From Phoronis australis (lineage: Eukaryota > Phoronida > Phoronidae), in NCBI GenBank assembly GCA_002633005.1, contig NMRA01000614.1, forward strand, positions 33,636 to 75,564: 41,929 bases of DNA. The letters are read 5' to 3'. This document shows, one piece after another, positions 11,123-21,647 of this stretch (position 1 is its first letter; each line of letters opens with the position of its first letter). Under the pieces are notes generated by a model. The model ran no database searches, had not been told where the DNA came from, and was given only the letters and a program-made list of their open reading frames with translations. The position numbers were made by a program, and so were the translations under genes.

Positions 11123-13609
11123 CCAAAAAGATTAAGTACATTAAATCTTGTCTCAATAACATTACTTCAAATCGATAGTATTGCCAAAATTTTCGTTCTT
11201 AGTACCAATCTTGAATCGGTGTATTAAGTGTCGTCAATGTTACAAACTGGATCGAGTTGTTGTATGCGACTGGTCTTTTTCCGCATCCGTCGATTAATTT
11301 TTGAAGGGTTAATTACGCTTGCTGATTTAAGAGACCTTAATTAAGTTTTTAAACTTCATACAATCTTTTGACGGTTGGCAGGGTTGCATAGCGTTATGAT
11401 TGTGCTTCGTTGCTTTAAATTAGGAGGAAATGGAACCAATTCTTTTAGACGTGAAATATATGTACTTTTGTGCAGCATATATTTGTTTCGTTTTATTTCC
11501 CACAGCCTTGAATTAATTACGGTTAATTTTATGCCTTCCATTATACATGAGAGCTTCCTTGGGAAACTCCCTTCATCTCGTTGTCCCATCATTACCAGCT
11601 AGTATATTGATTTTATTGATGTTCGACACCACATATCGACACTAACCACAGCCCAAAGAGCTCGTCATCGGTTGAGACTTTGCTCAAGGTCGGAGCTTGT
11701 ACCAGATTTTAGAAATAGGCAATATTTTGTGTCCCAATTAGAAGAATGATCAGAAAGACGGCAACATTAACATTCCGAAGTTCTGGAATGGTACGATACA
11801 GGCTTCAGTGTTTCAATATGAGATTTATATTTCGTAACACGTCACAAGTCAAAATCATAGCCGGCTTTTGACATAAGTGACTTAGGACCGCGATTACAAA
11901 CCAGAACAGTAGCGTAGATTGGCAATGTGCCCTTTGAGGAACAGACGCTTAGATCTGTCATCGATATCGATTTTCTAACCACTCACAGCGAATTAAATAG
12001 ATTAAATGAATGTTAAAACTTCATAAATCTGCTACTCTTCTACAAATTCTGAAGACTATGATCTTACCAAACTCTGTTGAAGAATAGGATATTTATTTTT
12101 ATATAAGTTGTCCAGATTTTCCAACTACAATATGGCGTTATCCACTGCAATTACTCTGAGCGCCACTTTTAGTTATATTTTTCAGCACATAATGGGGTTC
12201 ATGATTGTAACTAGTGTAATTAGTTAATGTTAAAAGTAAAAGAAGAAATTACACGGTTGTGTTTTTTTACATTAAGAGACTTTTATCTGAACTTTAAGTC
12301 ATCCGGTCGTAATTGACTCAATACATGAACTGGCTGGAATGGCTTTATTACACGTAAGTCCGATTGGTTTTACTAAAACGTCATTACTAGGAAGAGACAG
12401 CTAGTTTGGCTAACGTGCTTTCAAATGTGATTTTAATCGCAAGTTTTCAAGTTATCGGCAATCGAAGCGTTGTGTTTTTAAAGTCTTTGCCTATAAAAGA
12501 CAGCGTGGTTGTCTCTGGCATTCCCCATACTACGAGTTTACAATGTTTACCATTAGGGGCGCCACTGATTGTGGATATATTGTGGGAAATGTGAGATCTT
12601 GAATTGTTTCTGTGCTTGGCCATATCTTCATTCTTTAGTGTGTCTCCGAGGAATTTTATTCAGTGTATAGTTGCACCGCAGTACAGGAGGCAGAAAGGTG
12701 ACATTTTAACAGAGAGCAGTCAAGCCTTTCTACATTCTGCATTTTCACAGGATTTTACCCATTACTTACTGGCACATATCACTGCCGACAATTGTAATAC
12801 ATTTTGTTAATCTTGTATATAAAATATAAAAATCCATACTTGAGAAGCACATTTTCTTTGAGAAGCAAAATCCGTTGAACAATACAGTTTTCTTTTTTTC
12901 ATTTCTTTCATATTTCCGAAAAAGTGATCGACATCTTAACAGTATGGGTGTGAAATACATCCAACGGAGGGCACAACAAGAAAGTCACGCAAATTGTATA
13001 GCATGCGACGATACCCTGTTTGCTGCTATTTTAAAACTGTTTTTTCAAATGAATTTACAAGGGAGACCAGGGGTTTTAGTCGATGTCTATCGTGCTAAGT
13101 GTATTGAATTGATTTGTTTCCACAATTTCTTGACAGATGATTTTTCGCCTCATGGTTTTGCAGAAAGTACTCATGAATGGCTTCATTAAAAGATGCATGA
13201 ATAACCAATTGAATATACAGCAAATTGACAGCAATTTGACATACGGAAACACAGAGTTTAATAACGCTAGGAGCTCGCTAGAAAAGCCTGCTACAAACGA
13301 TTTTAGTTAGTTACATTGCCACATGTATCCTTAGAGTTAATTGATTAATACCTTTGTATTTTGTCACAGAAACGAGAACACCTTTACATTTTCGAATGAA
13401 TTCGATGCATTGTAGGCCATCTAGTGACCATTTTTATTATTTTCGAGTCTGTTTTGTGGCGTCCACTTCTCTGTCGGCCAAACCACATAATTTGAAAATT
13501 GGCATGTGCGTTCAAACTACGAAAAGCACATCTGAATAAGTACCCATCAAGGCGAGACCACCTAATATGTAAAGTTCCACCTGTATTTTACTTAGGCCAT
13601 GCGCAAAGT

Positions 13610-13760
13610 GGGTACCAGGTGGGGGAGGTTCTCCGTATTTATGTGGATGTACCCTTCGGGGTGTTTTCCTTCGGTATTTATATAGATGTAACCGCTGGGA
13701 TGGGTACATGACAGGGAGGTGGGGTCCATCTATATACATGCCCGGGAGGGTACCTACCAA
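13610..13760. repeat. Degenerate GTAC-rich minisatellite
   Basis: Related segments recur: CCGTATTTATGTGGATGTAC, then CGGTATTTATATAGATGTAA, and a reverse-oriented CATCTATATACATGCCCGG, with GGGTAC/GGTACC boxes at the edges. Unit length is about 38 bp but irregular. It has no coding sense and looks like a decayed local repeat or the inside of a small element. Confidence 0.45.
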
Positions 13761-14160
13761 GAGGTGGGTCTTAACCCTCTATTTACTTAAGTGCATCTAG
13801 TCTTAAACACAGCCTCAGTTGATGACCTTCTAATTACACAGTTGTACTCATTTATAATTGTATTCAACATGGAAACTCTTATATTTATACAAGTGTCCCC
13901 AATTTTTCTGCATGAAAAACAAAAAATGCTAGATAAAAATGTGCAAACTAAATAAGGAACTGTGTTATGTAGCTAAATAATCGACTAACTCAAAGACAGT
14001 CCTTAAAATTGGAAACTAATCTTGTATGAAACTGGCGATGCTTCATCCGACCTCTAACCAGCAAAGTGCAACAGAAGATTTTTCCAAACTGAAAAAGTTC
14101 TAAGAAATTACTGTCTGTGAATTTTTGACGTAGGTCCATGACTTTTATTTAATTTTGTGT

Positions 14161-14248
14161 CCTTTGCCCTCGCTGCGGGGCTCAGCCATCCTTTGCCCTC
14201 CCTGCGAGGCTCAACCATCATTTGCCCTTACCTGCGGGGCTCAACCAC
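14161..14248. repeat. 29-30-bp tandem repeat, three units
   Basis: Three consecutive units start with CCTTTGCCCT or CATTTGCCCT and contain CTGCGGGGCTCAACCA. They span 14161-14189, 14190-14218 and 14219-14248, with a few substitutions between units. It directly precedes a different minisatellite. Confidence 0.8.
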
Positions 14249-14289
14249 CAGAAGCTTGGGTCCCGTGTTTCAACAAGGGTTACAAAACC

Positions 14290-14420
14290 AATGTGCCTAT
14301 CGCCCTGGGTGCTTAAATTGGGAATCTCTGAGGCAGAGGTATGGGCGATTACCAAGCAGTGGGCGCTTAAACCGAAAAATTGGCCAGAAGTCGGGAGTGG
14401 GCGATTACCCAAGCAGTGGG
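14290..14420. repeat. 55-56-bp minisatellite, first block
   Basis: Units contain TGGGCGATTACC, AAGCAGTGGGCGCTTAAA and GGCCAGAAGTCGGGAG. The unit start recurs at 14342 and 14398, and a diverged unit (CGCCCTGGGTGCTTAAATTG) lies before. The same unit reappears 1.4 kb away at 15741. Confidence 0.75.
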
Positions 14421-15427
14421 CCTTTCCGTCCAAGTTTTAGCCGAACTGGGGAAGCTCGTGGGGTGTTCATTCGAGCACGGAACTTGTAAGTTTGGTCAAA
14501 CAGCGGCACCCGACAATCATAAAGTTTCTCACGGCTCTAAAAGAAACAGGATTTCGACTTTAAAAGGGTGATTTCGCGAGAAAGTTGCAAACTCCATGTT
14601 TTTAAATATATCAGCACGCTGCAAAATGTCATACCACGGAGCTTTATGAAACTCGAATGACAGTCCACCGTGTCAGCAAGTCAGTACTGTTTCAGATCGG
14701 TGAACGGAACTACATTTCGTTTCCAACGCTATTGTATTATTAGTTTTGTTCGTACGACTGTGTTTAGTTGAAACTTTCCCGGTCCCGTCTCGTCGTTGTT
14801 AATGTCGTCTGCGTATTGAACCCGATAAACTTTCGATTCACTGTATAGTTTATCTGGCGCTGGATTAAAAACATTGATGATTCGTTCCTGGCCGACACAA
14901 ACCCTTTGCAATTAAAACGAGAGTGAGGGGATGCGAATAAGTGTCCAATTCAAATCTGGGTTACCTCAGGAAATGAATTTATCAGTCACGTGCTCTATGC
15001 CTGCAATTACAACCAGAGGGGGTTTGATTGACTGGTCATTTCAAATCTGGGTCAACCCAGGAGAAAAATCAAGTGAAAATACATGCCGATGTTTCGAAGT
15101 TTTATCTCTTCTCATCAAATACTCAAAAAAAACTTGATCTACTGCACTCGAAAAAGTATCGGAAATGGTGTCTGATACGAAAAAATTTAGACAAGGTAAT
15201 TCGAAAACTTGTCACCTAAACAAACTTACGTCGGTGACGAGCCGGATGTCGTAGGCCTAATCTGGTAATAGACTAGCGTCACTTCTATAAAAATATACGG
15301 AATAGACTTATATTGTTTTAACAAAAGATGAGTTGATAAGTTTAAAAAAGGTGTTTGTAGTGCTTGAGTTATTCCACCAAGGCCGGCTGAAAAACGTACT
15401 TTTCGAAACAATTGTACGCAGGTAGAC

Positions 15428-15634
15428 ATGCGCGCACCCAGCCTTCAATATGGGGGGCTCGAATTCCTGACGATGTGGACCTTTTGGTAACAAAAAGCGG
15501 GCGGACTAAAAAAATTGTGCTTTTTTAGTGGACTTTTGTCTCACTTTTTGTTTCTCAAAGGCGGACTTTTTTGCCTACTTCGCCAACTGGGGGATCGTTC
15601 GAGCCCCCCCGAACCCCCCCTGGGTCCGCGCATG
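15428..15634. mobile_element. MITE with CGCACCCAG ends, copy 1
   Basis: The left end reads CATGCGCGCACCCAGC and the right end CTGGGTCCGCGCATG, an inverted pair. The inside carries TGGACTTTTGTCTC and AGGCGGACTTTTTTGCC, shared with the copy at 26852-27072 and, in reverse, with 29091-29341. About 207 bp, non-coding, in the intergenic region. Confidence 0.8.
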
Positions 15635-15740
15635 GTGTAATCACGCTGGGTTTCCGCAAACACGAAAGTCTGAGCCAGTTGCGAAGCTGTGAACAAAAGC
15701 ATGAGTTCAAGCGAAAGTTCTGTAAGCGGTAAGTTGGTGA

Positions 15741-15880
15741 TGGGCGACTACCTAAGAGATGGGTGCTTACGTGGAAATTAGCACAAAGTAGGGGATGGGC
15801 GATTACCCAAGAAATGGGCGCTTAAATTGAAAATTGACCAAAAGTCAGGGATGAGCGATTACCTGGGCATGGCCGTTAAC
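15741..15880. repeat. 55-56-bp minisatellite, second block
   Basis: Unit starts (TGGGCGAYTACC / TGAGCGATTACC) fall at 15741, 15796 and 15852, and units contain GGGCGCTTAAATTGAAAATT and GACCAAAAGTCAGG. It is the same family as 14290-14420. The two blocks are separated by 1.3 kb of unrelated sequence. Confidence 0.75.
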
Positions 15881-16849
15881 CCGCGAGTTTAGGTAAATGT
15901 TTTGACCTCCGAAGTAGATGAAACAACTTCACTTTAAAACACTTGACTTCACTCAGGAGGCGAATTTGCCCCCTCCTTTCAAAGATAAATATTGAAAGAA
16001 ACGTCTTTTTTCAGGCCTTTGGTAGTTTATTTAACAAAACTAAGCTTTTCTATTAATAATTTTCAACATTAATACGATTTCATTAGATTTTAGTTGCCAT
16101 TGTAAAGTTTATTTAACAAATATTACACGTGTTAATACCTCTAGCAATAAGCTTTTCATAAAACATTTACTGTACAGTAGCAGTCGTTTTCAGTTTTTGC
16201 GAAACTTTTAATACCCAATTATCATTTAAATGTCATCTGGCAATTATTTTTACACCAGTGTTTCTGATTGGCTGGTCGAATTCTCAACAGGTAGCGCTTT
16301 ACGCAAACAAATTGGCATGACTGATGGAGGAAGTGTAAAATGTGGTCTGTTGTACAGACAAATCGGTGCTTAAAATTCATGTTCAACAAATGTGAGTCCC
16401 AAAAAATTGTGGTTGCGCCTTTTCGGAGTGCAACTTTCTACTGTCGCTGACTTATGTTTACGTTACTCTCCTGTATTCATATAGTATCAAACAACACACC
16501 AATTAAATCGGCCAGATGTGTGTTTGTTGGACATGTATGTGCTTCAAGCACGCGACTATTAAACATTACTGTAGAAACGAAATATTGGCTGCTACGCCAC
16601 TTGCATGACAAGGCTAAAAATCGCTCATAGTAAGCCATTTTCTCACTTTGTTGTAAAGCTAACCAGTGATAAAGCGCGTGCTACTTAATGGTATCTGCAT
16701 GTGATCTCTACACGTAGGGAATCAGCGAGGGGATTCTCCCAACAACATTTGTTGAATAAAACAAATGAATACATCGTGAACGGTTAATGGAACCGAACGC
16801 ACAAACGGACACGTTGAAGTTTCATATTTTAGCAGACATGAGACCCAGT

Positions 16850-17090
16850 ACAAGGTTGCTTGAAACAGTCTCAAATCGGTACTCAGCTAAGTTCCCTGTT
16901 TTTTGGATTTGTGGGCTTGTGGAAACGCGGATTGTCATTTCTTATGTTGTTTGAGTCTTATACTAATATCTCAATACTAGGCCTATTTAGAAAACGAGTA
17001 AAATCATTTCATGCAACGCCTCTAATTTAAAGACTAAGTCCCTAAATATTTTGACTGAAACAAGGGCTCAATTTTTAGTTTTAGAATTTT
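16850..17090. mobile_element. Fold-back/MITE relative of 5490-5880
   Basis: It begins GGTTGCTTGAAACAGTCTCA, continues with CTCAGCTAAGTTCCC and TTTGTGGGCTTGTGG, and ends near GACTGAAACAAGGGCTCA. The last 85 bp (from TTTCATGCAACG) resemble 34995-35075. Boundaries are approximate. Confidence 0.5.
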
Positions 17091-17670
17091 TTCAACTTTA
17101 GAAGACTTTGCGGATATGTGGGCTTGGGTAATTTTCGGAATATGGGGGATGTAAGCGAACTCTCCTCGGTCTTCTATTGGACGACTTGATGGAGGTTGTT
17201 AGTCATGAATATCAATATACAAGATGTTAGTTTATATTTGCAGGGCACTGACAGAATGTATTCGCTAATATCCGAGTACGCTTGCACAAATAATGCTGCT
17301 GACGTCATCCAGCGTTAAAATAAATATCATGTGAAAGATAATTACAAAATGTTCTGTCAAATATTTACTATACCCGGCGAACATTCGACCATCACCATTG
17401 TTGTCTGCTTTTCACGTTGGTTACAACAGTAAATTACAAACATAGATCGTAATCTGAAAACTTACCTCGATTTAAAATCAATCATTTCCATTAACTAAAA
17501 GTGTACCGTTGTTTGTCTGAGTTAATTTTCCGCAGTTACAGCACACAAGATTTTTTTAATTCTTTAACCTATTCACCTAATGTAAATCAATAATTTTAGG
17601 TGTAACCGGCATACATATATTGTTGGTGAGCCTGTTTTTTTTTTAATGACTTGGCTGCGTAAGTGCAGGA

Positions 17671-18048
17671 ATGCAAGTTTTTGCGAGTTTTCTGATTTTG
17701 GTGTTTCTGAAAACAGTTTCGTCCCAGTCCTCCATTTATGGAATACCGTTGACTATATGTGCCGTGAACTCGTCCTCTGACATGTATAGAGTGGGTTATG
17801 CACCAGTTCCTAGTTCGCATGGGTCTAATTACTACACGTCGGAGCCTGCAAATAGTGATCTCGAATGCGCACTGCTGTGTAAGCGAGATTTCGGCGTGTG
17901 CATTTCAGCCTTATGGGATCCAAATACGCGAACCTGCCAGCTAAGCAACACCATACTTCGTGCTCAGGATCCTAATTCACACTTTCTGAATGCATCCGCC
18001 ATGGGAAACCTCCAAGCAGTGGCGATGGTTTCACTTTATACAAATGTT
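17671..18048 (+). CDS. Gene 2 exon 1: signal peptide and PAN/apple-like domain
   Basis: First exon, 126 codons, ATG at 17671 and donor GTGAGT at 18049 (phase 0). Residues 1-18 form a classic signal peptide (MQVFASFLILVFLKTVSS) with likely cleavage near the SSQ. Residues about 35-120 resemble a PAN/apple domain: NSDLECALLCKRDFGVC, then an aromatic/acidic run and RTCQLSN, with Cys30, 66, 70, 77 and 89. PAN modules mediate protein-protein or protein-glycan contacts outside the cell. The start is chosen because the hydrophobic leader begins right at this Met. A 5' untranslated exon cannot be excluded, since TTTTAG precedes position 17600. Homology is motif-level only. Confidence 0.85.
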
Positions 18049-18099
18049 GTGAGTACAATAACCCAGGCTTTGTTTTTAAACTAAGGAGGAAACTGGTTA

Positions 18100-18250
18100 G
18101 CAGCAGTGATAGTAGTCTCCACTGTTGCTCAGTGGTTTGATCTCCGGATTCCTATTGGGAGACCTGGGTTCGAATCCTGGCTTCACCGGTTGACCAAATT
18201 TCTGTCTCAAGTCTTAAGTGACTTTCATGAAACAGGCCGCAGGGGCGGAC
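18100..18250 (+). mobile_element. tRNA-derived SINE, second family
   Basis: An A box (TTGCTCAGTGG, 18125-18135) and a perfect B box (GGTTCGAATCC, 18167-18177) are 31 bp apart, as in a tRNA promoter, but the stem of a full tRNA does not form. The 3' part (AAGTGACTTTCATGAAACAG) recurs at about 20055-20080 as AAGTCACTTTCATGAAGCGG, so at least one more copy or fragment lies nearby. It sits in gene 2 intron 1 in sense orientation. Confidence 0.7.
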
Positions 18251-19008
18251 ATTTTCTAAAATGCTTCAAAAAAGGGAGAAGCATTTAAAACAAGCGTTAC
18301 TTATGTGCGAAATACCCGATTATGTCTCACTACACCGTGAGAGAATACTCCTAACATGAATTATTACGTCAATAATAGGTACTTGCAGTTTCTCACGGTA
18401 AGAAAATAGACTGATTTGGATAGAGCTCAGTAAAAGCTAAGACCTCGCTAAACACCAAGATTTCGGAGATAACGTGAGATATTGCCGTGTATTTTAAATG
18501 AGGACATGTAATTTTAGCTACCCCGATGTCTGATTTTGGAGTGGACCGATTAGAAAATAGGTCAGGTATTTGACGACTTTCACACGTGGATTTTGTTTCT
18601 GATCAGGCGGAATGTGAACGCTTTGCAATCAAGTAGATCGAATAAGAACAGAATGGTGGTATGAGGGTCACGTGTGCAGTGACTACCAGAGTGCATACAG
18701 TTATAGACGCGGCGCCGCAGTCTTGTAAATGTAATGACACATCTATGCAAATATTCGAGGAAACCAACAGAAATACGGCAGTTTTTATTTTTTAATTTAA
18801 AATTTGTGGATTGTTGTTTAGATTGTACTTTGCGTTTGCAATTGTCTTTGAGTACATGAAATTATTTTGTAATAGTGGTTAGGAGCCTATTTATTTGAAA
18901 TAAATGATAACTCTTTTAGTAAATTTCGCCTGATCATTTCGAGATAATAATTGAGTCAATGTTGTGCCGTCTCTGTGAAATTACTGCAGTACTTTATGTT
19001 TGCTTTAG

Positions 19009-19117
19009 TTGAAGAAGGGAGTTATAGATCGAAGCAGCGAGTGTACTGTCCAAAACTGTGCAGCGGGAGCTCACACATGTAGGAGAGAGTGCAGCAATAA
19101 TACTTCTGTATGCATGG
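19009..19117 (+). CDS. Gene 2 exon 2: cysteine-rich linker
   Basis: 109 nt, phase 0 to 1, after GCTTTAG and before GTAAGC. It encodes about 36 residues with five cysteines (residues 138, 143, 150, 154 and 161) in C-x4-C-x6-C-x3-C-x6-C spacing, including the segment AHTCRRECSNNTSVCMG. It matches no domain I can name. It sits where vertebrate CTHRC1 has its short N-terminal and collagen region, so it may make disulfides or oligomer contacts; that is a guess. Frame fit on both sides and consensus splice sites support it. Confidence 0.75.
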
Positions 19118-19255
19118 GTAAGCCATCGTCTGTAGTACTCGTGTTATATTGGGTGGGCACCAGCTATAACTGCTTAAACCGGAACTAAGACAATCGCCGT
19201 ATTAACAATGGAGAGCTCCGTAATGTCAAATAAGTTAATAATTACAGCGATCACA

Positions 19256-19657
19256 GGGCCCGGTCTCTAATCTTTGTACTCGAAACGAACTCGAAACTAT
19301 TTTTGGTAATTTCTCTGCTCCTTTTGTGCGAACTTAAGATAATTGGTTATCAGACTGTGCTCGAATACATTATAGTTTATGCATAGGAGTTTCTAGTTCA
19401 AGTTTGCCCTTGAAGACCCTTATATTCGTGCTACAAACTTGAGTAAAAACTCGAAATTTCGAGTTCAAACTCGAACTTATTGCTTTAATATTGGGTTTAC
19501 AAACTGTGAACTAAGGGCAATAAATTATCTACGTAAGTTATTATGTACTCGAGCATAGAATAATAGACACTTATTTTGAGTTCGCCCAAAAGTAGAGTAC
19601 AAAATGCCAAACCTAATTTCGAGTTCCATTTCGAGTAAAAGATTGGAGACCGGGCCC
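19256..19657. mobile_element. 402-bp MITE with GGGCCCGGTCTC ends, copy 1
   Basis: Left end GGGCCCGGTCTCTAATCTTT and, reverse-complemented, right end GGGCCCGGTCTCCAATCTTT, followed on both sides by TACTCGAAA-type sequence: inverted repeats of about 30-45 bp. The centre carries a palindrome around ACTCGAAATTTCGAGT. A relative with the same inner structure is at 35703-36110. Confidence 0.85.
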
Positions 19658-20344
19658 AGGTCGCGTGAATATGTAAACACAACCTACCGAATTAGCGTGA
19701 TGGCGTGTATTCACTATTATACAGTGACTGTCTATGAAGTCAAAATCTTGGTCTTTGGACCCTAAAATGCGATGATAACCACTGAGTTCACGAAATTCAC
19801 GGATGTGGGATATATTTGGACTTTCGATAGTATGTCGGTCACTCATTTGCTCAGTCAGTTACCATTTTTTACCCAATATGTGGTCGTTGAGTTATGATAG
19901 GTGAGATTCCCAAACTGAACAAAAGAACAGTCCATCATGGCGGGCCAAAGCTCCCCTAATGATTACACTTAAAAAGGCGCCAATAGTCACGCGACCCATG
20001 TTCTTATAAACGGGAAGTTCTGGTTTTTAAGTTTTTGCTGTTGAGTATTACGCCTCAAGTCACTTTCATGAAGCGGGTTCCAGCTTTGCCTTTTGGACCC
20101 ATTTAAAAACAAATGTAATGTCAGATTCCGTATATATGACCTAAAGACACTCAAGTTTGTTTACGTGACCCTGGTGCTGTGGAAAGTAGTGGCTTGAGAA
20201 CAAGAAGATCCCGTTCGGCTGCATTGAGAATTATTGACCCCGTAATAAATTTAAAGTTTGTCAAAATCATCTAATAATTTGGTTTAACTAGTCGAAAGCC
20301 ACAAAAATTGAGACTTGAATTAAGGCAAGTTAACACCAGTTGTT

Positions 20345-21265
20345 TTCCTGTAATCAGAATTTTCCTTCGAAACAGGAACCCGGTGTAGAACAGACATCCC
20401 GGAGTGGAAAACAGACTTCTGCACCTTCAACACAGCGAACCAGCACGAAAAACTCGGACCCTGACCTTTAAAACAGAAACCCCCGGGATCGATTAGGAAA
20501 CCCGCAGGACAATTTTTCAAATTTTCTGAGACCGTTTTTACTTGCCTCAACCTTTGAGTCAAAATATCTTCAAGTACTTTCCAGTTGTTTTATGAATAAA
20601 AATTGTTAACGATAAAACGTAACTTATGTTATATTGATTTTGATATTTGAGTTTTATCGATAAAACTGGTACAACTTGTCTGTGGGCGAATTTCAACGTA
20701 ATCTATTCTCTCAACACGTTGTTTTCTCGGTGAATATTTAGTTAATTTTAGATTATACATTCACAATAGTTTCTCCAAAAATATTTTCAAAAATGAAAAA
20801 ACAAACATATTATTTCGACTTTCGAGTGCCATTGTTGATTAATTTGTTGGGATATGTACGCAACCTCGTAAAAGAAAAACAGCTGATTGCGCAAAAAAAA
20901 GAAAATGGCCAATAGGCGACGAAATATTTAATTTCGAAAACGCCGACGCAAAAGATTGCACCACAACTTAGCAACATAGCAACAACGCAGAACGCCTAAC
21001 CGTCATCAGTTGTCTAAAATTCTCAGATAGTAAAACAACAACCATTTAAAGTATGACGATTCATTTTCCATCAAACAGTGGTGCGGGAGCGGTTTTTTGG
21101 TCTTGGTATATCTCTAGGTGTCCTGTCCGATCCCTTTGGTTCCTGTTTTAAAGGTCAGGGTTCGAGATTTTCGGGCTGGTTAGCTGTTTAAAATTTGCGG
21201 AAGTCTGTTTTCGACTCCGGAATATCTGTTTTACACAGGCGTTCCCCTGTTTCGATGAAACATCT
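20345..21265. mobile_element. Fold-back element with ~140-bp inverted arms
   Basis: Left arm about 20367-20505 and right arm about 21123-21260 are reverse complements at perhaps 75-80% (for example CCTGACCTTTAAAACAG against CTGTTTTAAAGGTCAGG, and GGAGTGGAAAACAGACTTC against GAAGTCTGTTTTCGACTCC). The 600-bp centre includes a block at 20876-21000 shared with 30945-31075. No coding capacity. Confidence 0.75.
20876..21000. repeat. Dispersed repeat block, copy 1
   Basis: It contains AACAGCTGATTG, AAATGGCCAATAGGCGAC, GAAATATTT, CGCCGACGCAAAAGA and CACAACTTAGCA in the same order as 30945-31075. It lies inside the fold-back element, which suggests that the second locus is a partial copy of the same element. 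Confidence 0.6.
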
Positions 21266-21552
21266 TGGATATTCTTTGGTCGGAATGAAGCGTTAAGGTG
21301 TTATTTTTTGGCTGGACGAACCCCTTCCTTCTTTGAAGTTCGAATTTTTCATTTCACGTGTGTTTTGGACACGCGTCTCAATTCTAAGGTATGTAAAACC
21401 TATTGCGTCACATTCAATTGGCTTTTCTGTACATTTACATCCAAGTTTGGTATTTAAACGCCAGCTAACTAGGCAAAGGATTTCTATGTGAACAGAATAG
21501 TTAAAAAGTTTCCATGACCGCACATTGAGCCTCTGTTCACTTTTCATTTTAG

Positions 21553-21647
21553 CTCCACTTGAAAGCTGTGATCAAATCCCCGTTTCCAATATTCGTCATT
21601 GGTACTGGAAGTCTTGGGAAAGTGATGCTGATCATGACGTATTGCTG
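21553..21647 (+). CDS. Gene 2, module C exon a
   Basis: 95 nt, phase 1 to 0, after ATTTTAG and before GTAAGG. It encodes ESCDQIPVSNIRHWYWKSWE and neighbours. Its length, phases and position before a core exon match the other exon-a copies (83, 107, 83 and 107 nt). The residues are diverged; the shared feature is a (N/F)I(R/H) followed by aromatic residues. Support comes mainly from phase continuity and splice signals. Confidence 0.75.

Larger units (their letters stand above)
11123..17670. other. Intergenic region between gene 1 and gene 2
   Basis: 6.5 kb with no exon I can support. It holds two minisatellite patches (13610-13760 and 14161-14440), a second block of the same 55-56-bp repeat (15741-15880), a MITE (15428-15634) and a fold-back relative near 16850. 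The promoter of gene 2 should lie at its 3' end; a weak ATACATATATT run at about 17610 is the only TATA-like sequence within 100 bp of the start codon. Confidence 0.6.
19118..21552 (+). other. Gene 2 intron 2, built largely of mobile-element relics
   Basis: This 2.4-kb intron contains a 402-bp MITE (19256-19657), a SINE tail fragment (about 20045-20110) and a fold-back element (about 20345-21265). These explain most of its length. No exon was seen. Confidence 0.7.

Noticed and set aside
12875-13189. 104-residue open frame on the plus strand in the intergenic region
   Set aside because: No domain, no signal peptide, no splice or frame link to gene 1 or gene 2.
13354-13760. Tandem GTAC-rich units as a CRISPR-like array
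   Set aside because: Units are irregular, spacers are not unique, and the genome is eukaryotic.
11122-17671. Gene 1 and gene 2 as one long gene
   Set aside because: Gene 1 ends in a TAA inside the natural C-terminus of a CTHRC1 domain, and gene 2 starts with a clear signal peptide, so they are separate genes.
18125-18177. tRNA gene suggested by A and B boxes
   Set aside because: No acceptor stem or anticodon arm forms, and a tail is shared with another locus, so it is a SINE. The same applies to 10077 and 28643.
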